Shown here piece after piece: positions 6,016 through 13,357 of a stretch of 20,871 nucleotides of DNA. The notes beneath the pieces were generated by a model that saw nothing but the letters and a program-made list of their open reading frames with translations, had not been told where the DNA came from and did no database searches. The translations under genes and the position numbers were made by a program. Position 1 is the stretch's first letter, and each line of letters opens with the position of its first letter. Source of the stretch: a virus; IMG/VR virus record IMGVR_UViG_3300025083_000273, positions 1 through 20,871 of that record; one strand, given 5' to 3'.

Positions 6016-6044
6016 GGGGCCGGGCAACCGGCCCCCTTTCCCTA
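6016..6044 (+). terminator. GC-rich hairpin terminator/attenuator after the capsid unit
   Basis: GGGGCCGG (6016-6023) pairs perfectly with CCGGCCCC (6028-6035) around a GCAA (GNRA) tetraloop, followed by CTTTCCCTAT. The U-tract is weak and interrupted, so it may act as a partial terminator or an mRNA-stabilising 3' end that lets some transcription pass into the tail genes. Confidence 0.7.
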
Positions 6045-6059
6045 TTCTGGAGTAGCGCA

Positions 6060-6674
6060 ATGGCGGCTGGTGATACCAAACTATCAATCTGTTCTGATGC
6101 TTTGATTATGTTGGGCGCTGCGCCTCTGTCATCATTTGCCACTGGCACCGATGAAGCGCAAGTTGCGGATCGTTTATATGACGATGTTCGCGACACCCTT
6201 TTAATGCAATATGCCTATTCTTGGTCTGTGCAAAAAGTGCAATTGGCGCAGCTTGCCAGTACCCCAATCAACGAATGGAAATACACTTATGCGCTGCCGG
6301 GCGACATTCTTGGCAACCCAAAGGCTGTGTTTAATACAAGCTCTGTCGGCGCAAATACGGTTCGCGATTTTGAGGTTTACAACCTTGGCCTTTATACAAA
6401 CTACGAGAGCATTTGGATTGATTACCAGTTCCGGCCAGAGCCTGCCATTTTCCCGCCGTATTTTGTGCGGTTGTTAAAAATGGCGCTGGCGGCTGAGTTT
6501 GCCGAGCCGATCACTGATCAGATTACAAAGGCTGATTATTACCATCAAAAAGCATATGGTTCGCCGTCTGAAAATATGCGCGGTGGCTTGGTTCGCGTAT
6601 CTATTAACATTGACGGTGCTGACCGCCCGGCGCAACAAATACAAGAGTTTCCCATTTCAGATATAAGGTTCTAG
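6060..6674 (+). CDS. Tail tubular protein A (head-tail adaptor), T7 gp11-like
   Basis: A 204-residue protein, close to T7 gp11 (196). It joins the portal ring to the nozzle of the short tail. Visible family features are an N-terminal helix in 'LSICSDALIMLGA', the acidic 'ADRLYDDVRDTLLMQYAYSW' (first and second parts of the helical bundle), 'YALPGDIL', 'IWIDYQFRP' and 'FPPYFVRLLKMALAAEFA'. The C-terminus SDIRF is a short tail typical of the family. GGAG at 6049-6052 lies seven bases before the ATG. The next gene starts one base after the stop. Confidence is high, given both motif pattern and its place directly before tubular protein B. Confidence 0.92.
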   Translation: MAAGDTKLSICSDALIMLGAAPLSSFATGTDEAQVADRLYDDVRDTLLMQYAYSWSVQKVQLAQLASTPINEWKYTYALPGDILGNPKAVFNTSSVGANTVRDFEVYNLGLYTNYESIWIDYQFRPEPAIFPPYFVRLLKMALAAEFAEPITDQITKADYYHQKAYGSPSENMRGGLVRVSINIDGADRPAQQIQEFPISDIRF

Positions 6675-6675
6675 C

Positions 6676-8697
6676 ATGAGCCGCATCATTCAAATACAGA
6701 ATGACTTTACCGCTGGTGAGCTTGACCCAAAACTGCGGTCGCGTACTGACATCAGCCAATATAAGTCTGGCCTGTCAACTGCGCGGAATGTTAGCATCCA
6801 ACCGCAAGGCGGGGCAAAGCGGCGTGATGGTACTAAGTTTATTGCAGAGCTAGACAGCGGTGCCGGTGATGCGGTGCGGATGGTGTCTTTTGAGTTCAGT
6901 ATATCTGACAGCTATATGCTGGTGTTTACGCCCGGCAAAATGTATGTATTCAAAGACGGCTCGTTGATTACCAACATTAACAGCAGCGGCAATGATTTTT
7001 TAGCTGTGGCTAGTTTGACTAGCTCCATATTGCCAGAAATGAATTGGGTGCAGTCTGCCGACACAATTATTGTCGTGCATGAGGATTTGCCACCGACAAA
7101 GATTGTGCGTGGGGCTGGTGACAGCAATTGGACTGCCAGCACGATTAGTTTTGATTTTGTGCCTAAGTATGCTTTCACTTTAACTGTAACTGCCGGAAGC
7201 TCCTACAATACTGGTGTGCCACATGACCACCTAGAACCATCAGCTACATCTGGAAACCTTACACTAACAGCAAAGCACAGCGGGTCAGATGCAAATGAGT
7301 TTACTGACCCCGCCGATGATTATGTTGGGCAATATATCAACGTGACGCCATTTGGCCGGTTGCGGATTGTGCGCAAGGTATCAGATGCCAAGCTAGAATG
7401 TTTTGCCGAGGTGCCGCTTTTTGACACTGGCAACATTGATGATGCTGATTGGGAGCTTGAAGAGGGTTACGAGGATTCGTGGTCAGGTAGTAGAGGATAT
7501 CCGCGCAGCGTGACGTTTCACGAGGGCCGTTTATATTTTGGCGGCACGAAACAACGCCCATCAACTATCTTTGGGTCTAGGGTTGCGACCTTCTTTAACT
7601 TTGACCCCGGCGAGGCACTCGATGATGCGGCGGTTGAGGCAACACTCGACACCGGCACATTTAACGCAATTGTCGATATCTTTTCTGGTCGTCACTTGCA
7701 AATCTTTACGACTGGCGCAGAGTTCTATGTGCCGCAGACATTAGACACGCCAATCACGCCCAGTAACCTTATCGTCAAGCAGCAGACTGCGTTTGGCAGC
7801 AAGCCCGGCATACGATTGCAAAACGTGGACGGCTCGACCTTGTTTATCCAAAGGCAAGGAAAAGCGATACAAGAGTTTATTTATAGTGACGCGGTGCAAG
7901 CGTACACGTCAGCCAAGATATCTTTGCTGTCATCGCATCTGCTAAAGACGCCAGAGGAAATGGCGGTGCGTGTCGCAACGTCTACTGATGAGGGCGACCG
8001 TCTAATGCTGGTAAACGGCGAAGATGGCAGCATTGCCTGTTATACATTGCTGCGCAGTCAGAACGTCATTGCGCCGTCAGAGTGGACAACCGATGGCGAT
8101 TTTATCAATATCGGTGTTGACGTTGACGACATTTATGTTGTGGTAAAGCGCACGGTAAATAGCGCGACTGTTTATTATGTTGAGTTATTTGATCCTGCTG
8201 CGTTGCTTGATTGTTCGGTGACAGGCGGGGCTGCGGCGTCAGTGAACATGACGCACCTAGAAGCTAAAACAGTTAAGATTATCCGCGACGGCATCGTTGA
8301 GCCTGATCAAACCGTTCCGGCGTCACCGTTCACTGTTACCTTTGCCGCTGCGGCGGCTACAAGCCACGAGGTCGGCCTTAACTTTACGCCAGAGGTAAAG
8401 ACACTACCAGTCGAGCCAAACCTGCCGAGCGGCTCTATAAAGGGCTTTAAGAAGCGGATCTTTGAGGTAAACGCTGAGTTGTTTGAAACGCAGTCTTTAA
8501 CAATCGACAGCAAGCTAATCGCGTTTCGCCAGTTTGGCGCAAATGTGTTTGGCAGCGCGGTGCCTGAGTACACAGGCATCAAGACATTGCACGGCCTTTT
8601 GGGTTATACTTATGATGGGCAAATAACAATCGGCCAAGAGGTGCCATTAAAAATGACACTGCTAGGCATTGATTATAAAGTGAGCGTAGGACAGTAA
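6676..8697 (+). CDS. Tail tubular protein B (nozzle), T7 gp12-like
   Basis: A 673-residue protein (T7 gp12 has 794). It forms the hexameric nozzle below the adaptor and is the attachment site for fibres. The N-terminus shows the strongly conserved pattern NDFTAGELDPKL, DISQYKSGL, ARNVSIQPQGGAKRRDGT (residues about 9-50). A second conserved block, HEGRLYFGGTKQRPSTIFGS, lies at about residues 281-300, and WVQSADTIIVVHEDLPP occurs in the first third. The remainder is beta-rich, as expected for a nozzle propeller. It lies one base after gp11-like stop and one base before the gp14-like start. No enzymatic domain was recognised. Confidence 0.94.
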   Translation: MSRIIQIQNDFTAGELDPKLRSRTDISQYKSGLSTARNVSIQPQGGAKRRDGTKFIAELDSGAGDAVRMVSFEFSISDSYMLVFTPGKMYVFKDGSLITNINSSGNDFLAVASLTSSILPEMNWVQSADTIIVVHEDLPPTKIVRGAGDSNWTASTISFDFVPKYAFTLTVTAGSSYNTGVPHDHLEPSATSGNLTLTAKHSGSDANEFTDPADDYVGQYINVTPFGRLRIVRKVSDAKLECFAEVPLFDTGNIDDADWELEEGYEDSWSGSRGYPRSVTFHEGRLYFGGTKQRPSTIFGSRVATFFNFDPGEALDDAAVEATLDTGTFNAIVDIFSGRHLQIFTTGAEFYVPQTLDTPITPSNLIVKQQTAFGSKPGIRLQNVDGSTLFIQRQGKAIQEFIYSDAVQAYTSAKISLLSSHLLKTPEEMAVRVATSTDEGDRLMLVNGEDGSIACYTLLRSQNVIAPSEWTTDGDFINIGVDVDDIYVVVKRTVNSATVYYVELFDPAALLDCSVTGGAAASVNMTHLEAKTVKIIRDGIVEPDQTVPASPFTVTFAAAAATSHEVGLNFTPEVKTLPVEPNLPSGSIKGFKKRIFEVNAELFETQSLTIDSKLIAFRQFGANVFGSAVPEYTGIKTLHGLLGYTYDGQITIGQEVPLKMTLLGIDYKVSVGQ

Positions 8698-8698
8698 T

Positions 8699-9223
8699 AT
8701 GGCACAAGCACTTCCATTTATTATGGCTGGCTTAACCGCCGCGAAAATGTATTCGCAATTAAAGGCGGGGCAACAGCAAGCTAAAGGTCTGATGCGCCAA
8801 GCCGCATTTAAAAGAGTGCAAGCCAGATCTGAGGCTCTTAAATATAAACAGCAGGGCGTTGCAGTTATGGACAACATATTGCAAACCAAAGCGTCAATTA
8901 ACGCCCGCATCGCCGCTGGGGGGCTTGAGACATTTAGTGGAAGCGCTAAAGTTTTAGGTGTTATGGCCGAAGCTAAAGGCGCAAACGAACTTTACATTAG
9001 CCGTGATGGTGAGCAAATTGCATTTGGCACTGGTGAAGCGCAGGCAATGCAGTATGCGTCACAAGCCAAATCAGCGATGGCGGCTGGTAGAACTGCCGCG
9101 CTTGGCACTCTGACGAGCGCCGTGGCAGGGCAAATGGCTTTAGGCGGTGCGCCGGGTGGTTCAACAGGCGGCTCTTACCTAACAAATGCCGATGACGTTA
9201 TGGGCGCTGGTGGGGGCTTGTAA
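8699..9223 (+). CDS. Internal virion protein, T7 gp14-like
   Basis: A 174-residue protein (T7 gp14 has 196), small and Ala-rich, with long predicted helices. Pattern: hydrophobic MAGLTAAKMYSQLKAGQQQ near the start; a Lys/Arg/Gln helix; INARIAAGGLETFSGS in the middle; and a second Ala-rich helix with AMQYASQAKSAMAAGR before a Gly-rich tail. Members are stored in the head and ejected into the outer membrane first, where they form the entry channel. Position after gp12-like gene and before two large ejection proteins matches T7 order. The stop and next start overlap (TAATG). Family assignment rests mostly on this order plus size and composition. Confidence 0.82.
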   Translation: MAQALPFIMAGLTAAKMYSQLKAGQQQAKGLMRQAAFKRVQARSEALKYKQQGVAVMDNILQTKASINARIAAGGLETFSGSAKVLGVMAEAKGANELYISRDGEQIAFGTGEAQAMQYASQAKSAMAAGRTAALGTLTSAVAGQMALGGAPGGSTGGSYLTNADDVMGAGGGL

Positions 9224-10992
9224 TGGCAGAGCTACCAAAATACAGACCTTTAGGCGTAGGCATACCGTCAGTGCCGACTGTTGACTTTGTGGCGACAGGC
9301 GCAGCTAAAGCTCGCGCACTTGATGCTGTTACCAAAGGTCTTAACAGCATGAGCGATTATGTTTACAAAAAACAAGTTGCCCAGACACAGCGAGAGGCAA
9401 TGCAGTATGCGTTTGAAAACCCAGTAACCGCTGAACAAATTGAGCAAGCCCTCGCTGATGGCCGAGACATGAGCGAGGTTGTCGGCGACCCTGATACAGT
9501 GTTTGGCGCGGTGACGACTGCGGCCACAGCAACCCAGTTATCTACTGAGCTACAAACACAACTAACATCAAAGCTTGCTATCTATAATGGAATGATTGAG
9601 GGCGGCGATCCTAACTTTGACCCACAGTCTATGCGCAACGATTTAACGGCTATGATCACAGGTCATAGCGAAATAATCGCGGGTGTAGACCCGGAGGCTG
9701 CGCTAAAATACAACGCGACCGCAAACACACTATCTGCGGCCACATATAAATCAGGACTTGAACATAGCTTTAAAATAGCCCAAGCCCTCACAAAAGACCG
9801 GGCAAATGCAGAGCTTGATAAATTGCCTAACATTGTAAAGCGCGTTTTGTTAAACCACGCTGGCGACATTGGTGTTACTACCGGCACAATCGCTACCCAA
9901 TTAAAAGTTGCTAACAACGCAATCATTGAGACTGGTGATGCCGCATTTATAGAAAGCGCCGGAACTAAGATTAGGGATATTGTAACTGAGCAATATCAAA
10001 ACGTCCTAGCCGACTGGGCTGGGCAATCAAGCGCAAACACAAAGAGCGCCCTGCAAGGTAATTTTGGTGACAGGTTTACCAGTTTATATGGCATCCTTGA
10101 CGATAAAGAAAAGGCTGGTGTTCGCGACTTAGTTAGAAAACAGCGCGATGCTCGTATAGCTGATAATAAAGTTGCTAAAGACCTTGGCCTTGCTAACGCC
10201 AAAAAAGAAGTGCAGCGCATACAAACAAGGATGGCTGACTTAGCGCCTACTGCTTACCAAGGCGCAGATTATAATTCTGCTGTTGATCAGTTGCAGGCGT
10301 TAGCTATTCTGTATCCAGAGGCCGTAACACAATCATCTATTACATCGCTAGACAAAGCGCTTGATCCCAGCAAAGACCCCAAGTCGAACTTTGCTGGTAT
10401 GTTTGAATTAAAGCGCAGGGTTCTAAGCAACGAAATACAGACAATGGATGATTTAGAAAAGCAAGCAACGAACCTCGGCGTTGGCGCAAAAGATTATTAT
10501 TCAATTGTGCCGTTCTTGCAAACAGACGTAAAAGCAGAAGCAACAGCCGTTGATCGGATTATTCGGCGTAACGCTAAAATTGTTGATGGGTCAAATGCAA
10601 GCGAAAAACAATCCAAAGCGTATTTTAAGTTTGATAGAGTTTTGACCGAAAGACATGATGCAAAGATAGAAGAGTGGGAGCAAGGTGGAAAAGTTGGTAT
10701 AATGCCAACAAAACTGCAAACAGCTAAAGAAATTGACCTAGAGTATCGCCGCAGCGATGAGCAAAAAGATGTTAACAATGCTGTTGCAAACCTTGCCAGA
10801 GACTTTGGGCCAGGTGGCGCGCAAACACCTCTTAATATTTTAATTGACGAAGATACAACAGAACAAGACATAAAAGACGCTTTAATCGCTAAAGGTGTAG
10901 AAGGCCGGAAATTAGCTGCGCAACTGGATTTGGTAAAGTCTAGGATTAGCACTATGCAGCGGGCTGTTGAAAGAAGGGATGCTCTACGATGA
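9223..10992 (+). CDS. Internal virion (ejection) protein, T7 gp15-like
   Basis: A 589-residue, mostly helical, hydrophilic protein (T7 gp15 has 747). It begins with YRPLGVGIPSVPTVDF, a Pro-rich start common to these core proteins, followed by long helices (for example about residues 25-60, and the Lys-rich stretch around AKKEVQRIQTRMADLA). No catalytic motif, signal peptide or membrane segment is evident, as expected for the periplasm-spanning tube subunit formed after ejection. It overlaps the upstream gene as TAATG and the downstream gene as ATGA. The codon use in the second half is A-rich. Function is inferred from place in the T7-like order and overall architecture; sequence similarity to T7 gp15 itself is not apparent by eye. 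Confidence 0.75.
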   Translation: MAELPKYRPLGVGIPSVPTVDFVATGAAKARALDAVTKGLNSMSDYVYKKQVAQTQREAMQYAFENPVTAEQIEQALADGRDMSEVVGDPDTVFGAVTTAATATQLSTELQTQLTSKLAIYNGMIEGGDPNFDPQSMRNDLTAMITGHSEIIAGVDPEAALKYNATANTLSAATYKSGLEHSFKIAQALTKDRANAELDKLPNIVKRVLLNHAGDIGVTTGTIATQLKVANNAIIETGDAAFIESAGTKIRDIVTEQYQNVLADWAGQSSANTKSALQGNFGDRFTSLYGILDDKEKAGVRDLVRKQRDARIADNKVAKDLGLANAKKEVQRIQTRMADLAPTAYQGADYNSAVDQLQALAILYPEAVTQSSITSLDKALDPSKDPKSNFAGMFELKRRVLSNEIQTMDDLEKQATNLGVGAKDYYSIVPFLQTDVKAEATAVDRIIRRNAKIVDGSNASEKQSKAYFKFDRVLTERHDAKIEEWEQGGKVGIMPTKLQTAKEIDLEYRRSDEQKDVNNAVANLARDFGPGGAQTPLNILIDEDTTEQDIKDALIAKGVEGRKLAAQLDLVKSRISTMQRAVERRDALR

Positions 10993-13208
10993 CTGATGAT
11001 TTTGCAAGAGCGTTTGATGACAGGTTTGCGTCTAATGTTATGGTTGACACGCCGCCTGTTCTGCAAATCCCATCAATGGATACACCACCAGACCCAGTGC
11101 AGCCAGAGGCACCAGAGGTAACTGAAAAACAATTGTTGCTTGACCCGCAGTTTGCAGCAGCGGCGCGTGACGTGCATTTGCTGTTTGAGGGTGAGCCGTT
11201 TGAGGGTGACGATCAAATGGCGGCGCGCTACGGCATAGATGCAATCGGTGAGTTTAATTATAACTTTGCTGGCCCGGCTGGTATCCCCGGCGAAAGTGGT
11301 ATTAGCTCGCCCGGCACTATTGGTCAGGCAGCAGCGCTAATGACTAGCGGCTCACAAGATCAGGCCAAATCATTTGTTTACCTTATGGATCGTTATGATC
11401 AATTGCCCAACTTTACACTGGCTGGCACTGCTCGCATGATACGCGGTATGGTTGCTGACCCTAGCGTTTACACTGGCTTTGGTACATTAGGCGCTGGTTT
11501 CTTGGTTCGCAAGACTGGGGCTACTGGCATCAAAAAATTATTAGTTGAGATAGCAAAGCGCCCCGGCACGTCAGCCGCTGTATATACTGGCGTTGAAGCT
11601 GGGGCTGCCGATCAACTAACGCAGGGCGTTGAGCGCAAAGCTGGGATAGACATTGACCCAGCAACAGGCGCACTGCGCACTGCGTTGACTGCTGGCGTTG
11701 CTGGCACAATGGGTGGCGGTTTAGTCAAGGGCGGCGAGATGTTAGCGCGTGAACTTGGGCCTGCTATTGGTGACGTTATTAGCCAAGCTGGGCAGTCAGC
11801 CGAAGCGCGGATGGCCGAGCGCGGGCCTATTACTGACCGCGTTATGTCTGGCGCTGATCCTATGGAAGTGATTGACCCGGCGTTAGCTGCGGCTGGTAAG
11901 TTGGCTAGGGGTGGATCAACAGAAGCGCATCCAAACAGGATAGCAACAAGATTGCCAACAGCAGTTAGAGCAACAGAAAATCCCATAGATGAACCCTTGC
12001 AAATTGGTTTAGCTGAATCAAAAGCAGACCCGGTGCAATTTGAACATAATGTTAAAATTGTCCAAGATTACCCAAACATGACTGAGGCGCAATCACAGTT
12101 GCCCCCAGAGCAAGCGTCAGAAGAGTTCATAACTCATGTTAAAGATAATTTGCTTTGGATACACGACAAGATCCCAGATGAAACAAGGCAAAGATCAAAA
12201 CTATGGTATGACGGTGCGAGGGCTATAACTGACAAATGGTCTGCAAAGTATAATTTACCTGACGCATCAATAGCTGGCACTCTAGCTGCTTTGTCTCCGC
12301 AAATGGATTGGTATAAAAACGTCAGCCTTGCCGAGCGTGTTATTACAACGATGGCAAACCGTGATGTTCCTGCTAGTAAAGAGATGATTGCGTTTGCTAA
12401 ACAACTCGACCCTAAAACAAAAAAACCAAAACTGGCCGAAAAGTTTCAGCCAATAGTTGACGACATGCTTGGCAAAACCTTAAACGATCTTGATAGCCCA
12501 CTAAAAAGAGCTATATTTGTTCGTTTGTATGATGAGGTTAATAATCCAAGAACACACAATATTATTAGCCCAGAAGGCGATTTGATGGAAACTGTAAAGA
12601 GGGCTGACGGTTCTGAAGCTGGAACAGGTTGGGGCAGTTTTGTTGAAATAACCAAAGCTGTTGAGGCTGTTGAAAGTGGTGGGGATAAGGCTGTTCTAAC
12701 GCCATTGATGGGTACGCAGCACAAAGTGCGAAGTTTTTATAACAACATTCTCGACCCTAATGGGCCTAATGGTGATGTAACAATTGACACGCACGCAGTG
12801 GCCGCTGGCTTGTTAAAGCCCCTGTCAGGTCAATCAACAGAAGTGCATCACAACTTTGGCAGCGCCCCATCTATTGCACAAAGATCCGCGAACTGGAAAG
12901 GCGCAACAAAGAACTCTAGTGTTACTGGCGTTCAAGGGAATTATGGTCTTTATGCAGAAGCATATAGAAGAGCAGCACAAGAACGTGGTATTCTTCCAAG
13001 AGAAATGCAGTCAATAACTTGGGAAGCTGCTCGCGGGTTGTTTACAGATGTATATAAACGCGCCAAAAAAGATGGTGAATTTGTAAATGTTAAAGCAGTT
13101 GATGGTTTTTGGCAAAAGTACCGCAAGGGCGAAATGACTATAGATGAGGTAAGAGATGCAATCGAACAACACGCAGGGGGAATTAACCCCCCAACTTGGA
13201 AACAGTAA
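10989..13208 (+). CDS. Ejection protein with C-terminal DUF7178-like / DNA-glycosylase-like domain
   Basis: A 739-residue two-part protein. Residues 1-300: an acidic, Pro-rich start, then a module with LFEGEPFEGDD, YGIDAIGEFNYNF, MDRYDQLP and a Gly/Ala hydrophobic stretch (MVADPSVYTGFGTLGAGFL, about 154-172) like those in other phage internal virion proteins. Residues about 345-735: a different domain containing LSPQMDWYKN (435-444), GTQHKVRSFYNN (575-586), VTIDTHA (597-603), ITWEA and a helical end. I associate this domain, from memory, with DUF7178. The spacing of K579 and D600 parallels the catalytic Lys and Asp of HhH-GPD glycosylases (endonuclease III K120/D138). Arginine codons shift between the two parts, from about 3 of 16 AGA/AGG to about 14 of 22. 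It overlaps its upstream neighbour as ATGA. Confidence 0.78.
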   Translation: MTDDFARAFDDRFASNVMVDTPPVLQIPSMDTPPDPVQPEAPEVTEKQLLLDPQFAAAARDVHLLFEGEPFEGDDQMAARYGIDAIGEFNYNFAGPAGIPGESGISSPGTIGQAAALMTSGSQDQAKSFVYLMDRYDQLPNFTLAGTARMIRGMVADPSVYTGFGTLGAGFLVRKTGATGIKKLLVEIAKRPGTSAAVYTGVEAGAADQLTQGVERKAGIDIDPATGALRTALTAGVAGTMGGGLVKGGEMLARELGPAIGDVISQAGQSAEARMAERGPITDRVMSGADPMEVIDPALAAAGKLARGGSTEAHPNRIATRLPTAVRATENPIDEPLQIGLAESKADPVQFEHNVKIVQDYPNMTEAQSQLPPEQASEEFITHVKDNLLWIHDKIPDETRQRSKLWYDGARAITDKWSAKYNLPDASIAGTLAALSPQMDWYKNVSLAERVITTMANRDVPASKEMIAFAKQLDPKTKKPKLAEKFQPIVDDMLGKTLNDLDSPLKRAIFVRLYDEVNNPRTHNIISPEGDLMETVKRADGSEAGTGWGSFVEITKAVEAVESGGDKAVLTPLMGTQHKVRSFYNNILDPNGPNGDVTIDTHAVAAGLLKPLSGQSTEVHHNFGSAPSIAQRSANWKGATKNSSVTGVQGNYGLYAEAYRRAAQERGILPREMQSITWEAARGLFTDVYKRAKKDGEFVNVKAVDGFWQKYRKGEMTIDEVRDAIEQHAGGINPPTWKQ

Positions 13209-13347
13209 CCCAGTTATTGAGTTGCTTAAAGAATATGGCATCCCTGTTAACAGGGAAAACTATTTACAGTTGGCTTATCTTGGCGAGCCGCCAGAAGAGT
13301 TAAGCGCAGAGGAAGAGCTAGAACTGCCAGAACAGTTACGAAATTAA
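13156..13347 (+). CDS. Small acidic hypothetical phage protein (overlapping start)
   Basis: A 63-residue protein whose first 53 bases lie inside the end of the preceding gene in another frame. ATG 13156 is preferred because GAGG (13146-13149) precedes it by six bases. The part outside the overlap reads VIELLKEYGIPVNRENYLQLAYLGEPPEELS and an acidic C-terminus (segments VIELLKEYGIPV, NRENYLQLAYLG). A 'LLKE.GIPVTRENYL.LAY.G.PPE' pattern recurs, from memory, in small phage proteins between internal virion genes. No function is known. It ends ten bases before the large ejection protein, with AAGGA between. Confidence 0.75.
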   Translation: MQSNNTQGELTPQLGNSNPVIELLKEYGIPVNRENYLQLAYLGEPPEELSAEEELELPEQLRN

Positions 13348-13357
13348 GGAATAAACA

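Noticed and set aside
10497-11066. 189-residue open frame on the - strand
   Set aside because: Antisense shadow of the gp15-like gene end; Ser/Arg/Leu-rich composition with no domain pattern.
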